Shown: positions 1 to 5,978, counted from the first letter of the stretch. The stretch is 11,443 bases of DNA from an uncultured Thiomonas sp. (GCA_937927695.1 CALBRU010000148.1:1-11443); one strand, 5' to 3'. Numbers and translations are program-made. Notes: generated by a model not told the origin, from the letters alone.

Positions 1-46
1 CGAGATAAGCTAGTGACTGGAGTTCAGACGTGTGCTCTTCCGATCT
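1..46 (+). other. Illumina TruSeq indexed adapter (contamination)
   Basis: These bases are not genomic. Positions 1-6 (CGAGAT) are the end of the P7 flow-cell sequence. Positions 7-12 (AAGCTA) match the reverse complement of TruSeq index 10 as I recall it. Positions 13-46 are the standard read-2 adapter ending in GCTCTTCCGATCT. Translated, the segment gives peptides familiar as adapter artefacts in protein databases: EIGRAHV and KSTRLNSSH on the minus strand, MCSSDL on the plus strand. It marks an untrimmed contig end, so the neighbouring ratA is cut by the assembly and not by biology. Confidence 0.98.
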
Positions 47-401
47 CCTTCTCCACCAGGAAGTTGGAGAACTTGTAATCGAGCAGAAATTCCACCTTGC
101 ATGCCTTGCCGTCGGCCAGGGGGTTGAACACCCAACGTCCATGCAGGGCGGAAAACGGCCCGTCCACCAGCCGCATGCGCACTTCCTGACCGGGCACGTT
201 GGTGTTTTGCGTGGTGAAGCTCTGGCGGATGCCCTTGAAGTCGATGGTCACACTGGCGCGCACCGTATCGCCCTCTTCCGACTGCACCGAGGCGCCCCCG
301 CACCAGGGCAGAAACTGAGGATAGGCGGCCACATCGGTGACCAGGTCGTACATTTCCTGCGGGCTGTACCAGATGAGGACGGATTTGTGGACCTGGGGCA
401 T
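47..401 (-). CDS. ratA: RatA family START-domain protein (COQ10-like), 3' end missing
   Basis: This is a partial SRPBCC/START-fold protein of the RatA/COQ10 family. In E. coli, RatA is reported to bind the 50S subunit and block 70S formation; the homologous COQ10/Coq10 proteins bind ubiquinone and support respiration, so the true role here is open. About 118 residues remain. Family landmarks are the start MPQVHKSVLIWYS, the YPQFLPWC segment near residue 30, a central FTTQN strand, LVDGPFSALHGRW, and a VEFLLDYKFSNFLVEK stretch at the cut end. The final C-terminal helix is lost at the adapter junction. I chose the ATG at 401 because family members begin MPQ; a TTG at 422 would add seven residues and neither start has a strong ribosome-binding site. 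It is divergent from smpB across 75 bp, a common arrangement in proteobacteria. Confidence 0.88.
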
Positions 402-476
402 GGGCGAACGTAGGCGGATCAAGGCTTCTTAGAATGTCACGATTGTATTGAGGGCCGAACGCCCCATATTCCCCGC

Positions 477-920
477 ATGAGCATCGCCGAAAACCGCAAG
501 GCCCATTTCAATTACTTCCTCGAAGACCGTTTCGAAGCGGGCATCGTGCTCGAAGGCTGGGAGGTCAAATCCGTGCGCGCCGGGCAGGTGCAACTCACCG
601 ACGGCTATGTGGTCATCCGCGACGGCGAGCTGTTTCTCATCGGCATGAACGTCACCGCGCTCAACAGCGCCTCCACCCATGTGCGGCCGGAGGCTTCGCG
701 TACGCGCAAACTGCTGATGCACAAGGATGAAATCCGCAAACTGATCGGCAAGGTCGAGCAGCGCGGCTACACCCTGGTGCCCATCAACCTGCACTTCAAA
801 GGTGGCCGGGTGAAGCTCGATCTGGCGCTGGGCAAGGGCAAGAAAGACCACGACAAACGCGACACCGAAGCCAAGCGCGACTGGCAGCGGGAAAAGGCGC
901 GCATCATGAAGACGCGGTAG
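477..920 (+). CDS. smpB: SsrA-binding protein SmpB
   Basis: SmpB binds tmRNA (SsrA) and brings it to stalled ribosomes, where trans-translation tags the incomplete peptide and frees the ribosome. The protein is 147 residues, normal for the family. Recognisable elements are the N-terminal NRKAHFNYFLEDRFEAG, the GWEVKS turn (residues 27-32) of the OB-fold tmRNA-binding surface, GYTLVP (97-102), the GKGKKDHDKRDT segment (119-130), and the basic tail DWQREKARIMKTR. In known structures that tail lies in the mRNA channel and acts as the decoding mimic. There is no clear Shine-Dalgarno before the ATG; a -10-like CATATT sits at 465-470, so the transcript may have little or no leader. The 3' end faces nadA across 27 bp with no U-rich terminator. 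The ssrA gene is not in this window. Confidence 0.97.
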   Translation: MSIAENRKAHFNYFLEDRFEAGIVLEGWEVKSVRAGQVQLTDGYVVIRDGELFLIGMNVTALNSASTHVRPEASRTRKLLMHKDEIRKLIGKVEQRGYTLVPINLHFKGGRVKLDLALGKGKKDHDKRDTEAKRDWQREKARIMKTR

Positions 921-947
921 CTCGTCAGGTTGGTGCGTCGGCGCAAG

Positions 948-2045
948 CTACGCCGCGCCGATGCCAGGAACCAGACTGCCCGCCGCCGCTGCAGTCTTTT
1001 GTGCTGCTGTGAAATCAAGCATGCGCTGCACCGGCACGCGGGCGCGGGCGGCCAGAGCGGCGTTGAGTTCGATGGCATTCGCCCCGGTCTCCAACACATG
1101 CGTCAGGCCAGCCAGGCTGTTCATCGCCATCCACGGGCAATGCGCGCAGCTCTTGCAGGTCGCGGCGTTGCCCGAAGTCGGCGCGGGGATGAAGGTCTTG
1201 CCGGGGTTTTGCTGCTGCAGGGCGTGAAACATTCCAGCATCGGTGGCGACGATGAATTCGGGCGCGTCGAGTTCGCGCGCGGCCCTGAGAATCTGCGAGG
1301 TCGAGCCCACCACATCGGCCAGGGCCACCACGGCAGCCGGGCTTTCCGGGTGCACCAGCACCCGCGCCTTCGGATGCTCGGCCTTGAGCAGTTCGAGTTC
1401 CAGCGCCTTGAATTCATCATGCACGATGCACGAGCCCTGCCACAGCAGCATGTCGGCGCCGGTTTCGCTCTGAATGTAGCCGCCCAGATGGCGGTCGGGC
1501 GCCCAGAGGATTTTTTCGCCGCGCGCGTGCAGATGGGCCACGATGTCGAGCGCGCAGCTCGAGGTCACCACCCAGTCGGCCCGCGCCTTCACCGCCGCGC
1601 TGGTGTTGGCATAGACCACCACGGTGCGGTCGGGATGGGCATCGCAGAAAGCGCTGAACTGCGGCGCGGGGCAGCCCAGATCGAGCGAGCAATTGGCGTC
1701 GAGGTCGGGCATGAGCACGCGTTTGTCCATCGACAACATCTTGGCGGTCTCGCCCATGAAACGCACCCCGGCAACAACCAGGGTGCGCGCCGGATGACGG
1801 GCGCCGAAACGCGCCATTTCCAGCGAATCGGCCACCAGACCGCCCGTGGCCTGCGCCAGATCCTGCAGGTCGGGATGGGTGTAGTAATGCGCCACCAAGA
1901 CAGCGTCCTGCGTGCGCAGCAGTTGGGCGCCGCGCGCCATCAGCGCGTCGCGCTCGGCGGGGCTGGGCTCCTCGGGCACGCGCGCCCAGACATGCGCGGT
2001 GCCGATGACCGGGCTATCAAATGCGATCGAAAAAGTGGCGGACAT
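948..2045 (-). CDS. nadA: Quinolinate synthase NadA
   Basis: NadA condenses iminoaspartate with dihydroxyacetone phosphate to quinolinate, the second step of de novo NAD synthesis, using a labile [4Fe-4S] cluster. The 365-residue protein has the three pseudo-repeat domains. The expected cluster ligands are present: C119 (DANCSLD), C206 (GSCIVHDEF) and C303, the last in a CxxCxxC run (C297, C300, C303). These align with E. coli C113, C200 and C297 at a constant offset of six. Other conserved segments are AHYYTHPDLQDLA (52-64), FMGETAKML (96-104) and PDRHLGGYI (183-191). The frame opens 12 codons upstream, but I chose the ATG at 2045 because AGAGGAAG lies just before it. It follows nadC by 32 bp and is probably cotranscribed with it. 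No nadB is present in the window. Confidence 0.97.
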   Translation of the reverse strand: MSATFSIAFDSPVIGTAHVWARVPEEPSPAERDALMARGAQLLRTQDAVLVAHYYTHPDLQDLAQATGGLVADSLEMARFGARHPARTLVVAGVRFMGETAKMLSMDKRVLMPDLDANCSLDLGCPAPQFSAFCDAHPDRTVVVYANTSAAVKARADWVVTSSCALDIVAHLHARGEKILWAPDRHLGGYIQSETGADMLLWQGSCIVHDEFKALELELLKAEHPKARVLVHPESPAAVVALADVVGSTSQILRAARELDAPEFIVATDAGMFHALQQQNPGKTFIPAPTSGNAATCKSCAHCPWMAMNSLAGLTHVLETGANAIELNAALAARARVPVQRMLDFTAAQKTAAAAGSLVPGIGAA

Positions 2046-2050
2046 GCGGA

Positions 2051-2058
2051 CTTCCTCT
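2051..2058 (-). promoter_or_regulatory. Ribosome-binding site of nadA
   Basis: On the minus strand AGAGGAAG lies five bases before the ATG at 2045. It is a strong Shine-Dalgarno match within the 32-bp nadC-nadA gap and it decides the nadA start against the in-frame codon at 2081, which would overlap the end of nadC. Confidence 0.75.
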
Positions 2059-2077
2059 TGAATGAATGCGCAACAAA

Positions 2078-2917
2078 TCAAAGCGCCGTAAAACGCATCG
2101 ACAGATCGATGGCCTGCACGTCTTTGGTCAGCTTGCCCACGGAGATGCGGTCAACCCCGGTTTCTGCAATGGCGCGCACGGTTTGCAGATCCACCCCCCC
2201 AGACACTTCCAGCACGGCGCGCTGTCCTGTGAGGCGGACTGCCTCGCGCAGTTGATCGAGCGACATATTGTCCAGCAGCACCATGCGGGCGCCTGCACGC
2301 AGGGCTTCGTCAAGCTGGGCCAGGGTTTCCACCTCGATCTGGATGAACTGCGCCTGCGCCGCCACCGCCTGCGCCCGCTGCAGCGCCAGCGCCACCCCGC
2401 CTGCGGCGGCGATATGGTTTTCCTTGATCAGCACAGCGTCGAACAGGCCGATGCGGTGATTCATTCCACCGCCCACGCGCACCGCGTATTTCTGCGCCAG
2501 CCGCAGGCCCGGAAGGGTTTTTCGGGTATCGACGATTTGCGCCCGCGTGCCGCGCACCGCCTCCACATACTGCGCGGTACGCGTGGCCACCGCGCTGAGC
2601 AACTGCAGGAAATTGAGCATCGTCCGCTCGGCGCTGAGCAGCGCACGTGCGTTGCCTCTGATCTCCAAAAACACAGCATCTGCTTGCAACGTAGCGCCTT
2701 CTGGCGCCAACCACTCCAGATGCGCCGCCGAATCGAGCGCCCGCACGCAGGCATTGGCCCACGGCGTGCCGCACAACCGCGCGGCCTCACGGCTGCGCAC
2801 CGTGGCACGCGCCACGGCCTGCGGGTCGATGAGCGCAGCGGTGAGGTCGCCGCTGCCCAGATCCTCCTCCAAAGCCCGCCGCACATCGCGTGCGGCCAGA
2901 GTGTGCACATCCATCAT
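2078..2917 (-). CDS. nadC: Nicotinate-nucleotide pyrophosphorylase (carboxylating) NadC
   Basis: NadC (quinolinate phosphoribosyltransferase) converts quinolinate and PRPP to nicotinate mononucleotide, CO2 and pyrophosphate, taking the product of NadA. With the start at the tandem ATGATG (2917) it has 279 residues, typical for the family. It carries EEDLGSGDLT (17-26) at the N-terminus, SAERTMLNFLQLLSAVATRT (95-114), the DTRKTLPGLR signature (130-139), GGGMNHR (149-155), LIKENH (163-168) and the barrel-end motifs EVE (195-197), LLDN (214-217) and EVSGG (237-241). The arginine, lysine and histidine residues of these signatures bind PRPP and quinolinate in known structures. The frame is open 20 codons further upstream, but that part does not resemble NadC. 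AAAGG lies about ten bases before the first ATG. It is the first gene of the nadC-nadA pair and diverges from the FNR-type regulator. Confidence 0.96.
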   Translation of the reverse strand: MMDVHTLAARDVRRALEEDLGSGDLTAALIDPQAVARATVRSREAARLCGTPWANACVRALDSAAHLEWLAPEGATLQADAVFLEIRGNARALLSAERTMLNFLQLLSAVATRTAQYVEAVRGTRAQIVDTRKTLPGLRLAQKYAVRVGGGMNHRIGLFDAVLIKENHIAAAGGVALALQRAQAVAAQAQFIQIEVETLAQLDEALRAGARMVLLDNMSLDQLREAVRLTGQRAVLEVSGGVDLQTVRAIAETGVDRISVGKLTKDVQAIDLSMRFTAL

Positions 2918-3076
2918 GGTGATCGCGCCTTTCGTCTTTACAGGCAGAAAAGCGTTGCAGTGTAGGCGGATCGGCAAACCGTCTCGGGCAGCGCGGATGT
3001 GTCAGGCTGTCGCGGATTGGGCACAAAGAGCCTCCGCACCCGCGACAGATTGCCGCAGTTTTGTGCGCTGCAAAAA

Positions 3077-3090
3077 TCGATATTCCGCAA
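3077..3090. promoter_or_regulatory. Weak FNR-like dyad on the nadC side
   Basis: Read on the minus strand this is TTGCG-GAAT-ATCGA, 7 of 10 defined positions of the FNR consensus TTGAT-N4-ATCAA. It shares the TTGCG half-site with the better dyad at 3175-3188. A match of this quality is about what chance gives in 283 bp of random sequence, so it is listed only because of its place between nadC and an FNR homologue. Confidence 0.2.
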
Positions 3091-3144
3091 TGAAGCGCGC
3101 CAAAAATCAGGGTTAGCCCTAGTTATCACGGTGAATTCCCTATA

Positions 3145-3173
3145 TTGACAAGGCCATATCAGTATTCGCTAAT
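3145..3173 (+). promoter_or_regulatory. Sigma-70-type promoter of the FNR-family gene
   Basis: A perfect -35 TTGACA (3145-3150) is separated by 17 bp from GCTAAT (3168-3173), a 4/6 match to the -10 hexamer. TAATAT at 3170-3175 is an overlapping alternative with a 19-bp spacer. The expected transcription start is near 3180, giving a leader of about 20 bases before the ATG at 3201. The stretch is clearly more AT-rich than the rest of the window. Confidence 0.65.
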
Positions 3174-3174
3174 A

Positions 3175-3188
3175 TTGCGCTAAATCAA
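3175..3188. promoter_or_regulatory. FNR-like box over the expected transcription start
   Basis: TTGCG-CTAA-ATCAA matches 8 of 10 defined positions of TTGAT-N4-ATCAA, with one half-site perfect and the spacing exact. It sits just downstream of the -10 hexamer and covers the expected +1, a position from which a bound dimer would normally repress. The downstream gene encodes a protein with the FNR-type E-x-x-S-R recognition helix, so negative autoregulation is the simple inference. Confidence 0.45.
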
Positions 3189-3200
3189 TGAAAGCGAGTT

Positions 3201-4016
3201 ATGGAAACCACTTTTGCCAATCCGCAGACAACCACGGCGATTCCGCTCGCGACCCTGCGCAAAACCTTGCCGCGCAGCAAGCAGCCGGAAGCCAACCGCC
3301 TGGCGCATACCGAGGTGGTCAACGCCTGGCGCGGCGCTTCCGACTGTCGCAGCTGTGGAGTGCGCCGTATTGCGCTGTTCGGCGCGCTGCGCATGGAAGA
3401 CTTCGACACCTTCCATCAGGTCATCGACGACATGCAATTTGCCCCCGGACAGCAGCTGTTCAGCGAAGGGCAGCGGGGCGACTGGCTCTACACCATCAAG
3501 ACCGGCTACGTGAAGCTCGAACGCGTGCTGCCCGACGGCACCCGGCGCATCACCCGCGTGGCGCGCCGGGGTGACCTGATCGGGCTGGAGTGCTTCATTC
3601 AAGAGCCCTATATGCATCACGCTTCGGCCATTGGCGCGGTGCGGGTGTGCCGCATTCCGGTGGAAGTGATTCGCAAAATGGAAGAGCAGGTGCCCAATCT
3701 GCGCCAAGAGTTTCTGGAGCGCTGGCACCGTGCGCTGCGCGATACCGACGAATGGGCGCTGCTGCTCGGCTCGGGCGCGATACCCGCGCGCATGGCCCGT
3801 CTGCTGCTCAAACTGGCCGACCCGGAACTCAACGACACCATCACCCTGCCCAAGCGCAGCGACCTCGGCGCCATGCTCGGCGTGGCGCTCGAAACGGCCA
3901 GCCGCGTGATCGCCCAGTTCGAGCGCGACAAGCTGCTCGAACATGTCGGCCCGCGCTTGTTCCGCGTCAACCGCCCGGCGCTCGGTCTCGTCGCGCAACC
4001 CGAACGCGCCTCTTGA
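3201..4016 (+). CDS. FNR/CRP-family transcriptional regulator with CxxC motif
   Basis: This is a 271-residue cytosolic regulator: a poorly conserved extension of about 45 residues, a cyclic-nucleotide-binding-fold sensor domain (about 60-165), a long dimer helix (about 165-190), and a C-terminal winged helix (about 195-260). The recognition helix LETASRVIAQFE has E231, S234 and R235 in the same E-x-x-S-R pattern as E. coli FNR (E209, S212, R213), which predicts binding to FNR-type TTGAT half-sites. Its only cysteines are C49 and C52 (CRSC), C131 (GLECF) and C150 (VCRIP, aligning with FNR C122). FNR's third N-terminal cysteine, C29, has no counterpart at the expected spacing. An oxygen- or NO-sensing Fe-S cluster is plausible but unproven. 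It is transcribed alone, divergent from nadC, with its own promoter and terminator. The lack of the canonical ligand pattern keeps me from naming it fnr. Confidence 0.9.
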   Translation: METTFANPQTTTAIPLATLRKTLPRSKQPEANRLAHTEVVNAWRGASDCRSCGVRRIALFGALRMEDFDTFHQVIDDMQFAPGQQLFSEGQRGDWLYTIKTGYVKLERVLPDGTRRITRVARRGDLIGLECFIQEPYMHHASAIGAVRVCRIPVEVIRKMEEQVPNLRQEFLERWHRALRDTDEWALLLGSGAIPARMARLLLKLADPELNDTITLPKRSDLGAMLGVALETASRVIAQFERDKLLEHVGPRLFRVNRPALGLVAQPERAS

Positions 4017-4096
4017 GGCTGGCCGAAACCACCCCTTCGACAAAGCGGCAGAGCGAAACTCCCGAAAAACCGCAACCGCCAGCTTCCTTGCAGCTC

Positions 4097-4139
4097 AGGC
4101 ACATCCGACGCAATGTTTGCAGGATGTGCCTATTTTTTT
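4097..4139 (+). terminator. Intrinsic terminator of the FNR-family gene
   Basis: A perfect 10-bp stem pairs AGGCACATCC (4097-4106) with GGATGTGCCT (4122-4131). The loop can itself form GCAA/TTGC, and a seven-T tract follows at 4133-4139 after one A. It lies 80 bp beyond the stop codon of the regulator. The T tract runs into the stop codon of the convergent ParA-type gene (4138-4140). On the minus strand no T tract follows the hairpin, so it should work mainly for plus-strand transcripts. Confidence 0.9.
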
Positions 4140-4770
4140 ACCCGCGACCTGACAGCTGCTGCAGCCAGCGAGTGATGGGCTGCCATTGCTCCAGGTCTTT
4201 GGCCGCCTGGCTGGGTGGCAGGTCCCACAGGGTGAGGCCGTGCGCGGCCATCTGCGGGTACAGCGTGGTCTGGCGCAGATTGCTCAGCATCGGCAGGCCG
4301 CTTTGCGTCACGAAGGCCTGTAATTGTTCGGCGGCATGGGTGCGCGGGTCGATGCGCACGCCCACAAGACCCACATCGAAGCCGTGTTTTTCGCGCGCAT
4401 CGAGCAGTTTTTCCAGGAATTCCTGCGTGGCGTAGATGTCGAAAATCGACGCCGACAGCGGCACCAGCACTTTGTCGGCCTGTTTCATCACATCGTTCAG
4501 CCGCCAGCCATGCAGCCCGGCGGAGGTGTCGATCACCGCGTGGGTTGTGCCCTTGGGCGGTTTGGCGATGTAGTCAAAGCTCATCTCCCAGGTGTCGATG
4601 CGCGGCAGCGCCGGATCGCGCAGTGACAGCCAGAGGCGGGCCGATTCCTGCCGGTCGGAGTCGCCCAGCATGACCCCATGGCCTTGACTGGCGAAAAATC
4701 CGGCAACCTGGGTGGACAGGGTGGATTTGCCCACCCCGCCCTTGGGATTGGCGACAACGATGACCGGCAT
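4138..4770 (-). CDS. Orphan ParA/MinD-family P-loop ATPase
   Basis: This is a 210-residue ParA-type ATPase of the short class, with no N-terminal helix-turn-helix domain. The deviant Walker A box KGGVGKST covers residues 10-17, with signature lysine K10 and P-loop lysine K15. Walker A' is DSDRQESA (37-44), a variant of the usual DxDPQxS, and Walker B is AVIDTSAGL (78-86) with D81. Such ATPases dimerise on ATP and position plasmids, chromosomes or protein assemblies such as chemoreceptor clusters, flagella, pili or carboxysomes, usually with a partner that stimulates ATP hydrolysis. No ParB-like gene or obvious cargo lies nearby, so the function is unknown. A good ribosome-binding site precedes the ATG. 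It lies 85 bp downstream of the nitroreductase on the same strand, with an inverted repeat between them, and converges on the FNR-type gene. Confidence 0.88.
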   Translation of the reverse strand: MPVIVVANPKGGVGKSTLSTQVAGFFASQGHGVMLGDSDRQESARLWLSLRDPALPRIDTWEMSFDYIAKPPKGTTHAVIDTSAGLHGWRLNDVMKQADKVLVPLSASIFDIYATQEFLEKLLDAREKHGFDVGLVGVRIDPRTHAAEQLQAFVTQSGLPMLSNLRQTTLYPQMAAHGLTLWDLPPSQAAKDLEQWQPITRWLQQLSGRG

Positions 4771-4776
4771 GAGGCA

Positions 4777-4782
4777 TCCTTT
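4777..4782 (-). promoter_or_regulatory. Ribosome-binding site of the ParA-type gene
   Basis: AAAGGA on the minus strand lies six bases before the ATG at 4770 and supports that start. Confidence 0.65.
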
Positions 4783-4791
4783 CTGCTTTGT

Positions 4792-4822
4792 GTTCTGGTG
4801 ATGGGTACGAAATTACCAGAAC
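4792..4822. repeat. 8-bp inverted repeat upstream of the ParA-type gene
   Basis: GTTCTGGT (4792-4799) and ACCAGAAC (4815-4822) are perfect inverted arms around a 15-base spacer, in the 85-bp gap between the nitroreductase stop and the ParA start. No T tract follows on either strand, so it is not a standard terminator. It could be an operator or a leader hairpin just upstream of the ribosome-binding site. Confidence 0.5.
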
Positions 4823-4855
4823 CGACGCACAAACTCCACGCCGCGCGCACGCGCC

Positions 4856-5446
4856 CTATGCGATGCGGCAAGCCTGCTCGAAGCTCAAGCGCGGGCTGCG
4901 GGGAAACAGCCCCGCGGGATCGCCATAGCCGAGATTGCACAGAAAGTTCACCTTGACCTCGGTGCCCGCGAAAAATGCGGCGTTCACCGCGTCGGCATCG
5001 AATCCGCTCATTGGGCCGCAGTCCAGGCCCAGGGCGCGGGCCGCGAGAATGAAGTAACCGCCCTGCAGGCTGGAGTTGCGCATCGCCGAGGAGGCGATGA
5101 AATCCGGCTTGCCCGCAAACCAGTTGCGCGCGTCGAGATTGTGCGGAAACAGCTGCGGCAGGTGTTCGTAAAACGCCATGTCCATGCCGATGATGGCGGT
5201 CACCGGCGCTTTGAGCGTCTTGGCCCGGTTGCCCTCGCTCATGCAGGGCGCAAGGCGGGCCTTGGCCTCCTGCGACTGCACGAACACGATGCGCGCCGGC
5301 GAGCAGTTGGCCGAGGTCGGCCCCCATTTCATCAGGTCGTAGAGCTGGTGCAGCAGGTGCTCGGGCACGGGCTGGTCAAGCCAGGCGTTGTGCGTGCGGG
5401 CTTGGTCAAACAGTTGGCGCAGGGCGCTGGCATCGATCATGGGCAT
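4856..5446 (-). CDS. RutE/HadB-type nitroreductase family protein (probable malonic semialdehyde reductase)
   Basis: This FMN-dependent nitroreductase-fold protein has 196 residues, the length of E. coli RutE. It follows the RutE pattern throughout: DQARTHNAWLDQPV (14-27), LMKWGPTSANCSPARIVF (38-55), KTLKAPVTAI (76-85), AMRNSSLQGGY (121-131), ALGLDCGPMSGFD (138-150), NLGYGD (171-176) and PRLSFEQAC (185-193). RutE reduces malonic semialdehyde to 3-hydroxypropionate in the Rut pyrimidine pathway; relatives outside rut operons are annotated as 3-hydroxypropionate dehydrogenases or general nitroreductases. No other rut genes are visible, so the substrate is inferred from family only. I chose the ATG at 5446, with a weak GAGAA upstream, because it gives the family start; the frame continues 23 codons upstream, and an ATG at 5440 is the alternative. 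It is divergent from the DUF1841 gene. Confidence 0.88.
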   Translation of the reverse strand: MPMIDASALRQLFDQARTHNAWLDQPVPEHLLHQLYDLMKWGPTSANCSPARIVFVQSQEAKARLAPCMSEGNRAKTLKAPVTAIIGMDMAFYEHLPQLFPHNLDARNWFAGKPDFIASSAMRNSSLQGGYFILAARALGLDCGPMSGFDADAVNAAFFAGTEVKVNFLCNLGYGDPAGLFPRSPRLSFEQACRIA

Positions 5447-5547
5447 GAGGGTTCTCGTGAGTGAACAAGGCTGAAATGGTCGCTCAAAACTGATTTGTAA
5501 GTGCATGCGAATCACGGGCGGATCGGCTGCAGGACAATACGCCCATC

Positions 5548-5976
5548 ATGTTCAATCCCAGCAAAGACGAGGTTCGGCAGTTTTTTCTTTCCGCCTGGAA
5601 GCGGCATCGTGCAGGCGGCGTGCTCACCCCGCTGGAGATGATCGCTGCGGAGTGGATGGAACAGCACCCCGAATATCACGCCGAACTCTCCGACCCGCAA
5701 AGCGCCCGCCGCGACTACGCGGTGGAGCAAGGGCGCACCAATCCTTTTTTGCACCTCTCGATGCACCTGACGATCGCCGAGCAGGTGTCCATCGACCAGC
5801 CGCCGGGCATCCGCCAGGCCTTTGAGCTGCTGCGCAGCAAGCTCGGTGAACACGAAGCGCACCACGCCATCATGGAGTGCCTGGGCGAGATGTTGTGGGC
5901 GGCGCAGCGCAGCGGTCTGCCCCCCGATGGCGCGGCCTACGTGGACTGCGTGCAGCGGCGCGCCACCCGCCGATAA
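5548..5976 (+). CDS. DUF1841 family protein
   Basis: This is a 142-residue protein of unknown function that I recognise as DUF1841, a family common in beta- and gammaproteobacteria. Conserved landmarks are the start MFNPSKDEVRQFF, LTPLEMIAAEWMEQHPEYH (about 26-44), TNPFLHLSMHLTIAEQ (64-79), the SIDQPPGIR motif (81-89), and HHAIMECLGEMLWAAQRSGL near the C-terminus. The repeated His, Glu and Asp residues in predicted helices (H70, H73, E78, H105, H106, E109, E113) could bind a metal, but this is only an inference from spacing. It has no signal peptide or membrane segment. There is no clear Shine-Dalgarno; GACAAT at 5533-5538 is a possible -10 giving a very short leader. Its stop codon is two bases from that of recJ on the other strand. 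Confidence 0.9.
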   Translation: MFNPSKDEVRQFFLSAWKRHRAGGVLTPLEMIAAEWMEQHPEYHAELSDPQSARRDYAVEQGRTNPFLHLSMHLTIAEQVSIDQPPGIRQAFELLRSKLGEHEAHHAIMECLGEMLWAAQRSGLPPDGAAYVDCVQRRATRR

Positions 5977-5978
5977 AA

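Noticed and set aside
47..401. RatA as part of a toxin-antitoxin island
   Set aside because: No antitoxin-like or RnfH gene is visible beside it in the window; the gene is cut at the contig end and the family is widely conserved with a COQ10-like role.
30..413. Plus-strand open frame starting MCSSDL opposite ratA
   Set aside because: Its start codon lies in the adapter and MCSSDL is a known adapter-derived peptide.
939..955. Hairpin CGGCG/CGCCG between smpB and nadA as a terminator
   Set aside because: Only five base pairs, overlaps the nadA stop codon, and no T tract on either strand.
930..2255. A 441-codon plus-strand open frame antisense to nadA and nadC
   Set aside because: It lies over two well-supported genes and its translation is Arg/His/Gly-rich with no family resemblance; it reflects GC-rich third positions.
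3180..4043. A 287-codon minus-strand open frame opposite the FNR-family gene
   Set aside because: It covers the regulator and its terminator side; no domain, no ribosome-binding site, shadow-like composition.
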